64,000 bases of DNA from Fen-1301 sp963786395 (lineage in GTDB: Bacteria > Bacteroidota > Ignavibacteria > Ignavibacteriales > Ignavibacteriaceae): the NCBI GenBank assembly GCA_963786395.1, contig CAWAZD010000010.1:156084-220083 (forward strand). The letters are read 5' to 3'. The position numbers and the translations under genes were made by a program. The notes under the pieces are model-generated. The model ran no database searches. It was not told the DNA's origin and saw nothing but the letters and a program-made list of their open reading frames with translations. Shown piece by piece: positions 36,500 through 45,820 of the stretch; the first letter of the stretch is position 1; each line of letters opens with the position of its first letter.

Positions 36500-37277
36500 T
36501 ATTGCAGAAGAAATAAATGCACCGGAAGATACTATCCGGATGAAGACCCTGACCCTGAATGCTTACTTTGGTAAAACCCAGGCACTGAAGAATATATCTT
36601 TATCTATCCTTCAAAATAAAGTTTTATCTATAATTGGTCCTTCAGGATGCGGAAAGTCAACTTTTCTAAGATGCCTGAACAGGATGCATGAGGAAGTAGG
36701 GGGAACAATTAAAGGTGAAATCTTTATTGACAATCAGAATATAATGGATCACGACCCGGTTGAACTTAGGAAGAGGGTTGGAATGATTTTTCAAAAACCA
36801 AATCCATTTCCAACAATGTCAATTTCTGATAATGTAACCGCAGGACTAAGGTTAAACGGATTTCACAACAAGAAAAAACTTCAGGAAATAGTAGAAGAAA
36901 ACCTCATTAAAGCAGCTTTATGGGATGAAGTTAAGGATATTCTTAACCAACCTGGAATTAACCTTTCGGGGGGACAGCAGCAGAGGTTATGCATAGCCCG
37001 GACCCTGGCTGTAAATCCAGAAGTAATTTTGATGGATGAGCCATGCAGTGCACTTGATCCGATTTCGACGGCTAAGATAGAAGAGCTAATTTTTGAACTT
37101 AAGAAGAATTTTACAATAGTAATTGTAACTCACAATATGCAGCAAGCAGCGCGCGTAAGTACTTATACAGCTTTTCTTTATTTAGGTGAATTGATTGAAT
37201 ATGATAAGACATTGAATATTTTTACGCGACCCGGGAAAAAAGAAACTGAAGATTATGTAACAGGAAGATTCGGGTAA
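36492..37277 (+). CDS. pstB: Phosphate ABC transporter ATPase PstB, all motifs intact
   Basis: The 261-aa ATPase has every conserved motif: Walker A GPSGCGKS, Q-loop FQKPNPFP, signature LSGGQQQRL, Walker B VILMDEP and switch VTHNMQQAA. It should work as a normal homodimer, unlike the two PstB proteins of the leftward operon, and is a useful internal reference for them. It is the last gene of the rightward operon; no phoU follows. Confidence 0.95.
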   Translation: MLNIAEEINAPEDTIRMKTLTLNAYFGKTQALKNISLSILQNKVLSIIGPSGCGKSTFLRCLNRMHEEVGGTIKGEIFIDNQNIMDHDPVELRKRVGMIFQKPNPFPTMSISDNVTAGLRLNGFHNKKKLQEIVEENLIKAALWDEVKDILNQPGINLSGGQQQRLCIARTLAVNPEVILMDEPCSALDPISTAKIEELIFELKKNFTIVIVTHNMQQAARVSTYTAFLYLGELIEYDKTLNIFTRPGKKETEDYVTGRFG

Positions 37278-37310
37278 TCCAGGTTAAAGTTCATCCTGAC
37301 TACATTTAAA

Positions 37311-37334
37311 GGGATCCCGTTTTGCGGGGATGAT
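37311..37334. repeat. REP-like palindrome
   Basis: GGGATCCCGT ttt GCGGGGATGAT after the pstB stop is a diverged copy of the palindromes at 19.1 and 56.8 kb. Confidence 0.65.
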
Positions 37335-37467
37335 ATGCAATTCTATTAAAATAAGCCGATTTATCATTTGCGAGCAAATCATCACATTTTTTATTTTAGG
37401 GGGCTTCAATTATGATTCTTATTTTATTATCTTATATGTAAGATTAATAATTGTATAAGGACTGCCT

Positions 37468-37899
37468 ATGTCCGGTACTTACAGATTCATAGATCATGAT
37501 TCAGATATAGCAATAGATGTTAACGGAACTTCGCTTGAAGATCTTTTCACAGCCTCAGCTAAAGCCTGGAAAGAGGTAACTGTTGAAAAGTCGATTGTTT
37601 CTTTAAAGGAAATTAATCAGATAAACCTGGAACAGCCGACTTCAGAAGAATTGTTAGTTAGTTTTCTGGATGAATTAAATTATTTGTTCCATACTAAAAA
37701 GTGGGTAACGGGAAATGTTGAAGCAATATGGGTATCTGAGGAAGATAAAATCTGGACCCTTTCTGCCAAACTGAAAGGTGAACCTTACTCTGAACTAAAA
37801 CACAAAACCAAGGCTGAAATTAAAGCTATTACATTTCACCAGGTTAATATAAAAAAATCGGGGATTTACTATTCCACACGAATAGTATTTGATATTTGA
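37468..37899 (+). CDS. Archease family protein
   Basis: The 143-aa protein shows the archease pattern: YRFIDHDSDIAIDVNGTSLEDLF near the start, LLVSFLDELNYLF, and a conserved end with IKAITFHQVNIKKSG. Aspartates in the first motif and near the C-terminus bind metal. Archease activates the RNA ligase RtcB in RNA repair or tRNA splicing. No rtcB is in this window, so the partner must be elsewhere. The gene is monocistronic and shares a bidirectional terminator with secF. Confidence 0.85.
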   Translation: MSGTYRFIDHDSDIAIDVNGTSLEDLFTASAKAWKEVTVEKSIVSLKEINQINLEQPTSEELLVSFLDELNYLFHTKKWVTGNVEAIWVSEEDKIWTLSAKLKGEPYSELKHKTKAEIKAITFHQVNIKKSGIYYSTRIVFDI

Positions 37900-37912
37900 C
37901 CTTTAAAATGAA

Positions 37913-37950
37913 AAAGCGGAAGAGTGATTAACTCTTCCGCTTTCATTATT
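37913..37950. terminator. Bidirectional terminator between archease and secF
   Basis: AAAGCGGAAGAGT (37913-37925) pairs with ACTCTTCCGCTTT (37931-37943), with A-runs before and T-rich sequence after. It serves both converging genes. Confidence 0.9.
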
Positions 37951-37965
37951 TTAAATATAAAGTGA

Positions 37966-39105
37966 TCAGAACTGAACTTTTTTCTTTGATTTTAATGAGT
38001 ATTCATATACAAGAGCACTAGCCACAAATATAGAGGAATAGGTTCCGATAATAACACCGAAGAACATTGTGAATGCAAAGGCTCTTATAACCTCACCTCC
38101 GAATAATAACAAAACAAAAGTAGTTAATAATGTAGTACCTGAAGTAATCATTGTTCTGCTTAATGTTTTGTTAATAGCCAGGTTGATAACCTCACCAATT
38201 GGCATTGACTTGTGAATCTTCATCATTTCACGTACTCTGTCGAACACGATAACAGTGTCATTATTTGAGTAACCGATAAGAGTGAGGAAGGCTGCCACAG
38301 TAGTTAAATCGATCTCAAGGTTTAATCCCGGTATCAGGTTATAAAGTGTCGCATATAATCCCATCGTAATAAGCACATCATGGAATAGAGCAACTACAGC
38401 TCCTGCTGCGAATATAAATTTAAACCTGAATCCCAGATAAATAAGGATCATTACAAGTGAAAGGAAAATAGCTAAAACTGCATTCCTTTTTAACTCACCA
38501 CCCACCTTAGGACCCACCTGGATTTCGCTTAATATCCTGAAAGGATTTTCGGCTACTTTTTCTTTAAGATTTTCTTTTATAAGATCTGAAATACCAATAC
38601 TGATATTCATTTTGGTATTGCTCAGATCTACAGAAGCTTTACTTGTCTGGAAACCAGCCCTGAATAATTTATCAATTATTGCATTGGTAGTATCCGGGTT
38701 AGGGAGCTGGTAAGTAACTGATTTTGCAGTTGAATCAACAATTTTATAGGGAAGACCGGGGTAAGATTTTTCAATCTGGGTATTTATATTTTTAATTATT
38801 CCCGGATAGAGGTTAGCCGGAACTGACTGTAGTTCAGTTCTTACAATAATAGAATTAGCGCTACCGTAGGATTTCAGTTCTACGTTTCCCAATCCTATTT
38901 TCTCTATACTAGGTCTTAACTGACCGACAGACATAGGGTTCTGAAATTCCAGGACAAATTCAGAACCTCCTTTGAAGTCAATCCCGAACTGAAAGCCTCT
39001 GAAGATAAAATTCACAACTCCGATAAGAAAGAGAGTTGAGGATAAAATATAAAAGAACTTTCTTTTTCCTAAGAAATCTATATTTAGATTTTCAAATATT
39101 CGCAT
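37966..39105 (-). CDS. secF: Protein translocase subunit SecF
   Basis: The 379-aa membrane protein has FQFGIDFKGGSEF near the start and the conserved SNNDTVIVFDRVRE motif, with six predicted helices. SecF works with SecD to pull secreted proteins out of the Sec channel using the proton or sodium gradient. It lies 25 bp after secD in the same direction. Confidence 0.95.
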   Translation of the reverse strand: MRIFENLNIDFLGKRKFFYILSSTLFLIGVVNFIFRGFQFGIDFKGGSEFVLEFQNPMSVGQLRPSIEKIGLGNVELKSYGSANSIIVRTELQSVPANLYPGIIKNINTQIEKSYPGLPYKIVDSTAKSVTYQLPNPDTTNAIIDKLFRAGFQTSKASVDLSNTKMNISIGISDLIKENLKEKVAENPFRILSEIQVGPKVGGELKRNAVLAIFLSLVMILIYLGFRFKFIFAAGAVVALFHDVLITMGLYATLYNLIPGLNLEIDLTTVAAFLTLIGYSNNDTVIVFDRVREMMKIHKSMPIGEVINLAINKTLSRTMITSGTTLLTTFVLLLFGGEVIRAFAFTMFFGVIIGTYSSIFVASALVYEYSLKSKKKVQF

Positions 39106-39130
39106 TTAATAAATTCCTAAAGTGTTTGAG

Positions 39131-41059
39131 TTAACCGATACTGATTTTTGCACCCTTCGAAACCATCCATTGGAAGATAACGCGGGATATAACTAAAGCA
39201 CCAAATAAGCTGGTGATAATACCGATCATTAGAGTTAAGGCAAAACCCTGAACAGGACCGGTTCCAAACTGATAAAGAATAACACCTGTAAAGAAGGCAG
39301 TAATATTCGAGTCAATAATAGCAGGCATAGCTTTGGTAAATCCACCTTCAACAGAAGCTTTCATGGTTTTACCTGTACCAAGTTCCTCTCTAATACGTTC
39401 ATAAATAAGAACGTTTGCATCAACAGCTGTTGCCATAGTAAGTACTATACCGGCCATGCCGGGAAGAGTTAATGTAGCACCAAAGCCAGCTAACACACCA
39501 AGTACAAATAATACAATCAAGGTAAGCGTGGCACCGGCTATTTCACCAGCTCTTCTGTAATAAAACATCATAAAGAAGGCTACTAAAACGAAACCTACAA
39601 CCATTGAAGTTAAACCGTTATTGACTGAATCCTGTCCTAAAGATGGTCCAACAGTCCTTTCTTCGATAATATCAACGGGAGCAGGTAAAGCACCTGCCTT
39701 TAACACAATCTCCATGAGTTTAGATTCTTCAGCATTAGCCATACCGGAGATCTGCGAACGTCCTCCAGGAATTTTACCCTGAACTACAGGAGCGGAATAA
39801 ACAACACCATCAAGGATGATAGCTATTCTCTTATGGATATTGGCGCCGGTTATTCTGGACCATTCAGTGGCACCGTCTGAATTCATTTCCATATCAACCA
39901 CAGGAGCAGAAGTGGATGGGTCAATTGTAGATCTGGCATTAGTAATAACTCCGCCTGTAAGTTCGGGATCTTTATTTACCAGATACATTGTATAATAATC
40001 TTTACCATCCTGACCTTTAAAGGACTTAGCAGAATAAACAAATTCCACATTATTAGGCATAACACTTTGAATTTCAGGTCTATCTAATAATTTAGTTAAA
40101 GTTTCTCTTTCATCGCCTCTAACGAAAGCATCCGCAGACTGACTCTGAGGATTTATTCTTGCCAAAGCAAAGAACGGATGGTTCTTTGCAAACTCTTCAG
40201 GAGTTTGTTTTTTGGAGGTATCTTCTTTAGCTGTATTTTTATTTGTTTTGTTAGTATCAGCAGCAGTTGTAGAATCAGATTTAGTAGAATCAACTAATAC
40301 TTTGCCGGCAAGAGCATTGTCAACTTTCTGCATAACCGATATAGTATATTCTGGCTCTTTTACAAGTTTGAATTCCAAAAGAGCTGTTCCTTGTAACAGT
40401 TGTTTAGCTTCTTCTTCTCTTGCAACGCCGGGGAGTTCAACAATAATTCTTCTGTTACCCTGTCTTTGGATAGAAGGTTCAGAAACGCCGTATTGGTCAA
40501 CTCTGTTACGGATAATTTCCATAGCGCGAGTAACTGCATCTTCAGCATCTTTTTTAAGGTCAGATACAATCTTGCTGTCATCGTCCCTGATTGAGCCGAA
40601 ATACCGGCTAAGCCTGATACCTCTGGCAGTAAATTTCCTGGCAAAAATATCAACAACCGATTCATCAGAAAGCGCAGATTCTTTTTCGGATTCAGCCAAT
40701 ACTTTCTTAAAAACATCATCAGGGTTTTTTGCTACTTTTTCGAGCAATTTTGCTGTGTTTACTTCAAGAACCACACGCATACCACCCTGTAAATCAAGTC
40801 CAAGTTTAATTCTTTTGGCTCTTGCAGAAACATAAGCAGGATCGCCTGCTTTAATACTGTCTTCAACAAATTTCAGGTCTTTATCTATCAGGTCGGCAGA
40901 TAAATTAGGATTACTATGTAAAAGTTCCTGTTTCTTTTTATCCAGTACTTTAGTTAAATCCTTAGTCTTCTGGTAATCGACATATGTGGGATATAAAAGG
41001 TAGACACTGAGTACAACAGCGGCAACAATAATTATTAGCCTAAATCTGAATTCTTTCAT
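39131..41059 (-). CDS. secD: Protein translocase subunit SecD
   Basis: The 642-aa protein has LGLDLQGGMRVVLEV, a large periplasmic region and the DANVLIYERIREEL motif in the membrane part. A low-complexity stretch rich in Lys, Thr and Asp (about residues 258-285, STKSDSTTAADTNKTNKN) interrupts the periplasmic head and is probably a flexible linker. It is co-transcribed with secF. Confidence 0.95.
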   Translation of the reverse strand: MKEFRFRLIIIVAAVVLSVYLLYPTYVDYQKTKDLTKVLDKKKQELLHSNPNLSADLIDKDLKFVEDSIKAGDPAYVSARAKRIKLGLDLQGGMRVVLEVNTAKLLEKVAKNPDDVFKKVLAESEKESALSDESVVDIFARKFTARGIRLSRYFGSIRDDDSKIVSDLKKDAEDAVTRAMEIIRNRVDQYGVSEPSIQRQGNRRIIVELPGVAREEEAKQLLQGTALLEFKLVKEPEYTISVMQKVDNALAGKVLVDSTKSDSTTAADTNKTNKNTAKEDTSKKQTPEEFAKNHPFFALARINPQSQSADAFVRGDERETLTKLLDRPEIQSVMPNNVEFVYSAKSFKGQDGKDYYTMYLVNKDPELTGGVITNARSTIDPSTSAPVVDMEMNSDGATEWSRITGANIHKRIAIILDGVVYSAPVVQGKIPGGRSQISGMANAEESKLMEIVLKAGALPAPVDIIEERTVGPSLGQDSVNNGLTSMVVGFVLVAFFMMFYYRRAGEIAGATLTLIVLFVLGVLAGFGATLTLPGMAGIVLTMATAVDANVLIYERIREELGTGKTMKASVEGGFTKAMPAIIDSNITAFFTGVILYQFGTGPVQGFALTLMIGIITSLFGALVISRVIFQWMVSKGAKISIG

Positions 41060-41140
41060 ATTTTGATTGTATTTCCATATGAGTTTTGAAAATAATTAAG
41101 AGCCAAAATTACTCGTAAAGTGAAAGAAAGTCAACAAATA

Positions 41141-41170
41141 TTGTTCTTTTCTTTGTAAAAGAAAGAACAA
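41141..41170 (-). terminator. Putative terminator of the nucleoside operon
   Basis: TTGTTCTTT (41141-41149) pairs with AAAGAACAA (41162-41170) just after the purine nucleoside phosphorylase stop. It is AT-rich with only a short T-rich tail, so the call is moderate. Confidence 0.5.
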
Positions 41171-41178
41171 TTGGGGTA

Positions 41179-42003
41179 TTATAGGAGAGAGATGATCCTT
41201 TTGACAAGTTTTTCGAATTTCCCTTTAACTATATTTGCTGTCTCTGTTACTTCAGAATGATTTAATTTAGAATTGGTAATTCCTGCGGCATAATTTGTAA
41301 TACAGGAAACAGAACCGACTACCATTCCTAAAGTAGCAGCAAAGAGAGCTTCGTGCACCGTAGACATTCCTACTGCATCTCCATAGAATTTAGCCATCAT
41401 TTGAATTTCGGCGGGAGTTTCATAAGATGGTCCTTTAGAGAACCAGTAAACACCTTCCTTCAAATCTATTTTTTCTTCATGGGCAGCCTGCCTGATAATA
41501 TCGTTAAACTGGCTGGAAGGGAAGTTTCTTAAATTATTTATTCCATCTTCAGATAATGTGCCGATTAAAGATGACAATTCTTTTTTTATACCTGAAGCAT
41601 TGAAAGAGACAGCCAGCATTAGATCGCCGGGATGAAAGGCAGGATTTATGCCACCAGCAGCGTTAGTAATAAATATTCTTTTGCACCCTAGTTTATATGA
41701 TAGAAAAGCAGGTAATACACATTCTGATATTTCGTATCCTTCATAATAATGAATACGTCCCTGGAATAAGATAAGCTTTTTCCCTTCATATTCCGCAAAA
41801 ATTATTTTCCCTTCATGGCCAATAATTGTTGAAGGAGGATAACCAGGTAACAATGTAGTAGAGATAGTATTTAATACTTTCACAGTTGAGGCAAATTCTC
41901 CCAGACCACTTCCCAGAACAAGGGCGATATCAGGTTTAAACGGTGCTATTTTCTTTAATGAATCAGCTGTTTCTTTATATTTTGAATTTAGGTTAATGTT
42001 CAT
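41179..42003 (-). CDS. punA: Purine-nucleoside phosphorylase, trimeric type
   Basis: The enzyme splits purine nucleosides with phosphate into base and (deoxy)ribose 1-phosphate. Motifs are GSGLGEF (phosphate loop), ITNAAGGINP, GPSYETPAEIQM, DAVGMSTVHEA and ITNYAAGI...HSEV. The 274-aa length is standard. It is the last gene of the cdd-tdk-nucleoside transporter-PNP operon. Confidence 0.92.
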   Translation of the reverse strand: MNINLNSKYKETADSLKKIAPFKPDIALVLGSGLGEFASTVKVLNTISTTLLPGYPPSTIIGHEGKIIFAEYEGKKLILFQGRIHYYEGYEISECVLPAFLSYKLGCKRIFITNAAGGINPAFHPGDLMLAVSFNASGIKKELSSLIGTLSEDGINNLRNFPSSQFNDIIRQAAHEEKIDLKEGVYWFSKGPSYETPAEIQMMAKFYGDAVGMSTVHEALFAATLGMVVGSVSCITNYAAGITNSKLNHSEVTETANIVKGKFEKLVKRIISLL

Positions 42004-42012
42004 ATTCTTTTA

Positions 42013-43362
42013 TTATTGAGTTAAAATGCCTGCCAGTGTAGCAGTTAATAAAGTAACCAGACAACCACCAAGAACAGCTTTCAATCCGAAAAAAGCAATG
42101 TCTTTTTTTCTATCCGGTGCCATAGGACCAATACCGCCGATTTGAATAGCAATAGAAGAGAAGTTCGCAAAACCACATAAAGCATAAGTTGCCATAGTTA
42201 TTGCTTTTTCACTTAACCAGCCGTTCTTAATCATTGATGACAAATCTAAATATGCAACAAATTCATTCAGAACAGTTTTTGTTCCAATTAAACTGCCGAA
42301 GTGTAAAGCATCGTGAATAGGAACACCTATACCAATTGCTATATATTGAAGTACCATTCCAAAAATTAGTTGAATGGAAAGAGGTTGTCCGAAATTCTTA
42401 ATCAATAGAGCATTTATGCCGGTTACATATCCGATTCCGGTAAGAATATAATTAAACAAAGCAATAAGAGCTATAAAAGCCAGCAGCATTGCAGCAACAT
42501 TAAGCGCAAGCCATAATCCATCACCTGCTCCTGTAGCGGCAGCATCAATAACATTTGTATTTTTCTTTTCTATTTTAATTTTAACTGTACCTTTTGTAAC
42601 AGGATCACCAACTTCAGGGAAGAGTATTTTGGCAATTACTAATGATCCGGGGAATGCCATAGTACTTGCTGCAAGCAACGACACAGCGAATTTTAATTGT
42701 GAAGCTTCAACAGATATGTGGTGAAATTCTGCGTACGCCTGTCCAAGCATCTGGCTGTATGTAGCAATAAGAGCTGCTGATATGGTAGCCATTCCTCCTA
42801 TCATGATAGTCAGAATCTCCGATCTTGTCATAGTTTGAATATATGGTCTAACAAGCAGGGGAGCTTCTGTTTGCCCTAAAAAGATTTGAGCGGCATTGGA
42901 TAGAGTTTCAGCTCCGCTGGTGCCAAGGAGTTTAGACATTACCCACGCCATTCCTTTCACTACTGTCTGTAAAATATTAAGATGATAAAGAACCGCGGCA
43001 AGAGAGGAAACAAAAATAATAGTAGGAAGCACCTGGAAGGCGAAGAAAAATCCTATACTGTCAGAACTGGTACTTGAACCGAGTTTACCAAAAACAAATT
43101 TACTCCCTTCAAGTGTAAAACTGAGAAGACTTACTATTGCCATACCTAACCATGTTACCGCATCTTTCAACCATCCAAGAGGGAAGAACCATGACCTTAG
43201 CAGTTCGCTGTGAATAATAAAAACAGCAAATATAATTTGAATGAAAAGCCCCATACCGACTAACCGCCAGTTTACTGATTTCTTATTAGCAGAAAACAGC
43301 CAGGCTATGCCTATTAATATAATTAACCCTGCAATGCCTCTTAGTATCGAAATGATATCCAT
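42013..43362 (-). CDS. Concentrative nucleoside transporter (CNT/NupC family)
   Basis: The membrane protein has re-entrant loop signatures of CNT transporters: FLGQTEAPLLVRPYI, GGMATISAALIATY, AASTMAFPGSLVIAKI and ALCGFANFSSIAIQIGGIGPMAP. It imports nucleosides with Na+ or H+. Nine bp separate it from the PNP gene, so imported nucleosides feed directly into the salvage enzymes next door. Confidence 0.93.
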   Translation of the reverse strand: MDIISILRGIAGLIILIGIAWLFSANKKSVNWRLVGMGLFIQIIFAVFIIHSELLRSWFFPLGWLKDAVTWLGMAIVSLLSFTLEGSKFVFGKLGSSTSSDSIGFFFAFQVLPTIIFVSSLAAVLYHLNILQTVVKGMAWVMSKLLGTSGAETLSNAAQIFLGQTEAPLLVRPYIQTMTRSEILTIMIGGMATISAALIATYSQMLGQAYAEFHHISVEASQLKFAVSLLAASTMAFPGSLVIAKILFPEVGDPVTKGTVKIKIEKKNTNVIDAAATGAGDGLWLALNVAAMLLAFIALIALFNYILTGIGYVTGINALLIKNFGQPLSIQLIFGMVLQYIAIGIGVPIHDALHFGSLIGTKTVLNEFVAYLDLSSMIKNGWLSEKAITMATYALCGFANFSSIAIQIGGIGPMAPDRKKDIAFFGLKAVLGGCLVTLLTATLAGILTQ

Positions 43363-43371
43363 TATTTTCCT

Positions 43372-43947
43372 TTAATACTCAGGGGGAATAGTATGACACA
43401 TTCTGCACCTGGCTTCATAAACATCCGATGCTCCCACAATTACTCTTTCACCGGACAATGTCTTTCTTTGGGATTTATCAGCAGGATTTCCGCAAACAAC
43501 GCAAATGGCCAAGGTTTTAGTAATATATTCTGCAATTGCAAGAAGCTGCGGCATGGGTTCAAAAGGTACACCTCTGAAGTCCTGATCCAATCCTGCCACA
43601 ATTACTCTCTTACCGTTATTAGCAAGTTCATTACATACATCAATTATATCATTTGAAAAGAATTGGGCTTCATCAATACCGATGACCTGTGCATCACCCA
43701 TTAGCGTAAATATTTTACTTACATCCGGTATAAGTATTGAGGGGAGTGATAGATCGGAGTGAGAGACAATAGAATCATCCGAATATCGCACGTCAATTGC
43801 GGGCTTGAATATTTTTACTTTCTGCTTTGCAATTTGTGCTCTTCTCAGTCTACGGATTAGTTCTTCAGTTTTGCCGCTGAACATGCAACCTGTAATAACT
43901 TCAATCCACCCGGTTTCTTTGGGCATCAAATGAGGTGTATATTCCAT
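43372..43947 (-). CDS. tdk: Thymidine kinase
   Basis: The type II thymidine kinase has the P-loop TGCMFSGKTEELIRRLRR, the DEAQFF motif and the zinc-binding cysteines CVVC...CRMC. It phosphorylates thymidine or deoxyuridine to the monophosphate. Its length (191 aa) is standard. It lies between cdd and the nucleoside transporter. Confidence 0.95.
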   Translation of the reverse strand: MEYTPHLMPKETGWIEVITGCMFSGKTEELIRRLRRAQIAKQKVKIFKPAIDVRYSDDSIVSHSDLSLPSILIPDVSKIFTLMGDAQVIGIDEAQFFSNDIIDVCNELANNGKRVIVAGLDQDFRGVPFEPMPQLLAIAEYITKTLAICVVCGNPADKSQRKTLSGERVIVGASDVYEARCRMCHTIPPEY

Positions 43948-43951
43948 AATC

Positions 43952-44347
43952 TTATTTATTTAAATCAATGTCACTGAATGCAAATGGAAGGAGTTCAGTC
44001 ATTTTAAGAACTTTAATTTCTTCTGCATGATTTATCATGATAACATCAATGTCACCGCATAAATCAAACAGAACCTGTCTGCATGAGCCGCATGGAGGGC
44101 AGAAATCGGGTGAGTCGCTAGCAATAGCCACAGCCTTAAACTTTCTTTCACCTTCAGATATAGCTTTAAAGACGGCAACTCTTTCAGCGCATATTGTTAA
44201 GCTATAGGAACTGGTTTCAATGTTGCACCCCTGGTAAACTTTTCCATCCTGGGTTAATAATGCGGCTCCGACATGAAAATTGGAATAGGGAGGGAGAGCC
44301 TTTTTCTTGGCTTCGACTGAAAGTTTAGCTAAAGTTTCGTAATTCAT
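43952..44347 (-). CDS. cdd: Cytidine deaminase
   Basis: The homotetrameric-type enzyme (131 aa) converts cytidine and deoxycytidine to uridine forms. Zinc ligands and the catalytic glutamate are in TICAERVA and PPCGSCRQVL. It is the first gene of the nucleoside salvage operon, four bases before tdk. Confidence 0.95.
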   Translation of the reverse strand: MNYETLAKLSVEAKKKALPPYSNFHVGAALLTQDGKVYQGCNIETSSYSLTICAERVAVFKAISEGERKFKAVAIASDSPDFCPPCGSCRQVLFDLCGDIDVIMINHAEEIKVLKMTELLPFAFSDIDLNK

Positions 44348-44652
44348 TTTTCTTTTATTTTTTTTTGAACAAAGATATAGTTTTCTTTTCTTTGGAGCAA
44401 AGTTTATGCTCTTTTCTTTGAAGAAAAGAACGAAAAGAACTTCGGCTGCAAATTATTTACTAAAAATTAAGCTACGCGTCGTTGCTCGGGACAAACTCGC
44501 TACGCTCGAACAGCGTCCCTCACTGCCACTCCGCTCCACTTAATTTTTTTAACGCAAATAATTTGATGCCGTTAAATACGGAAAGTAAATCAAGAGAATC
44601 AACATTATTTACTTTGTTAGGTAAATTTTATAAAGTAGGGAAGAGATAAATC
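44348..44652. other. Intergenic region with a large inverted repeat
   Basis: No gene is seen. Upstream of cdd lie A/T-rich AGAAAAGAAC-type runs, then an element bounded by long inverted repeats (44449-44565), described separately. Confidence 0.6.
44449..44565. repeat. Inverted-repeat element with GC-rich core
   Basis: CAAATTATTT (44449-44458) and AAAAATTAAG (44462-44471) on the left are matched in reverse complement by CTTAATTTTT (44539-44548) and AAATAATTTG (44556-44565) on the right. The 67-bp core is much more GC-rich and has its own complementary words (GGGAC and GTCCC). It has the form of a small hairpin element or MITE-like repeat. No ORF is present. Confidence 0.65.
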
Positions 44653-45663
44653 TTACTTCCATTTCTCTTTTTTTAACAATGCATTAATGAAATTGATTAT
44701 AATAATTATTTCATAAACAATCTGCAGATAAGTAATATCAAAGATGGTGAACTTATTATGCGGCTCTTTTATATTGGTTTTAACAATTATAACATCAATA
44801 ATAATTTTAAGTATTCCAGGGATGAAGAAAGCTTTATTAAAAATACCCAGGGGGATGGATAAAATACAGGCAAGGTTAAGAATATGCCAGGCTGCAAGCA
44901 TTATTTTATGTGCAGGAAGATAATATAATGAAGTTTTTGTGTGTCTGGTTTTCTGTATCAGGTAATCTTTGAAACTACCGGGGGGAGAAGAATAGACCTC
45001 AGAGTCCGTATCCCCGACAAATCCAATTTTCATTTTGTTCTTGACTGCTTCACGTATTAAAAGGTCATCATCTCCGCTCAAAGTTTCTGTTGTGTTATCA
45101 TATCCTTTAATTTTATTAAATGAGGATTTCCTGAAACCGAAATTTCTTGCTGCTGCTGAATAGGGGAGGTTAATTTTTAATGCAGTTCTATATAAGAAGA
45201 ATGTACGAAGGTTCTCAAATCTGGAAAGTGTATTAACAAAACCTGGTTTTTTAATAAATGGAGCATTGCCAAAAAGGAAATCGAATCCTTTATTGAATTT
45301 CTTTGCATAACCATTCAGCCATTCTTTGCCAACCAAACAGTCAGCATCAGTTATTAATACATAATCAAAACGGGATTCCACTATTCCAACAGCAAGGGCA
45401 CCTTTTTTACCAGCATATTTTTTATTTATAGCTTGAATTATTTTCATGTTGGTTAATTGTTTCTGAAATTCAATTGCAACTGGCAAAGTGTTATCAGTTG
45501 AATTATCATCTACGAAAATAATTTCGAATCGATCTACGGGGTAATTTACTTTACTAAGTGATTCAAATAGACCGGGTAGGTTTTTCTCCTCGTTTTTACC
45601 GGCGATGATGACTGATATTTTAAGGTTTATCCTGTCCAAAAACGTTTTATGTTTATTGGACAA
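44653..45663 (-). CDS. Family 2 glycosyltransferase, membrane-bound
   Basis: The GT-A domain shows SVIIAGKNEEKNLPGLFESL, FVDDNSTDNTL, the DxD motif in ITDADCLV, and the acceptor-side LSGDDDLLIREAV. Three hydrophobic segments near the end (residues 250-330) hold it in the inner membrane. The glycan product is unknown. No polysaccharide genes adjoin it, so a role in a lipid- or glycan-linked envelope component is only a guess. Confidence 0.85.
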   Translation of the reverse strand: MSNKHKTFLDRINLKISVIIAGKNEEKNLPGLFESLSKVNYPVDRFEIIFVDDNSTDNTLPVAIEFQKQLTNMKIIQAINKKYAGKKGALAVGIVESRFDYVLITDADCLVGKEWLNGYAKKFNKGFDFLFGNAPFIKKPGFVNTLSRFENLRTFFLYRTALKINLPYSAAARNFGFRKSSFNKIKGYDNTTETLSGDDDLLIREAVKNKMKIGFVGDTDSEVYSSPPGSFKDYLIQKTRHTKTSLYYLPAHKIMLAAWHILNLACILSIPLGIFNKAFFIPGILKIIIDVIIVKTNIKEPHNKFTIFDITYLQIVYEIIIIINFINALLKKEKWK

Positions 45664-45780
45664 TAATATTAAAAAAACATGACAGTTTATCTTGACAGTT
45701 AAACTTTTTTTTATTACAATTTCGCTTCAAAAAAGGGGAATATTATACAAGCCCGGCTTAAATAACCACAGATTCCGCAT

Positions 45781-45820
45781 CGCTAAAGGTCGCTTAATAT
45801 CGCTATTTATCGCTTAAGTC
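45781..45820. repeat. 10-bp phased array, CGCT word
   Basis: Four consecutive 10-bp units begin with CGCT: CGCTAAAGGT, CGCTTAATAT, CGCTATTTAT and CGCTTAAGTC. It is immediately followed by an 11-bp array. Confidence 0.75.

Noticed and set aside
40212..40835. 207-aa open frame on the plus strand inside secD
   Set aside because: It is antisense to well-conserved SecD coding sequence and its composition (serine/leucine-rich) is what the reverse frame of secD gives.
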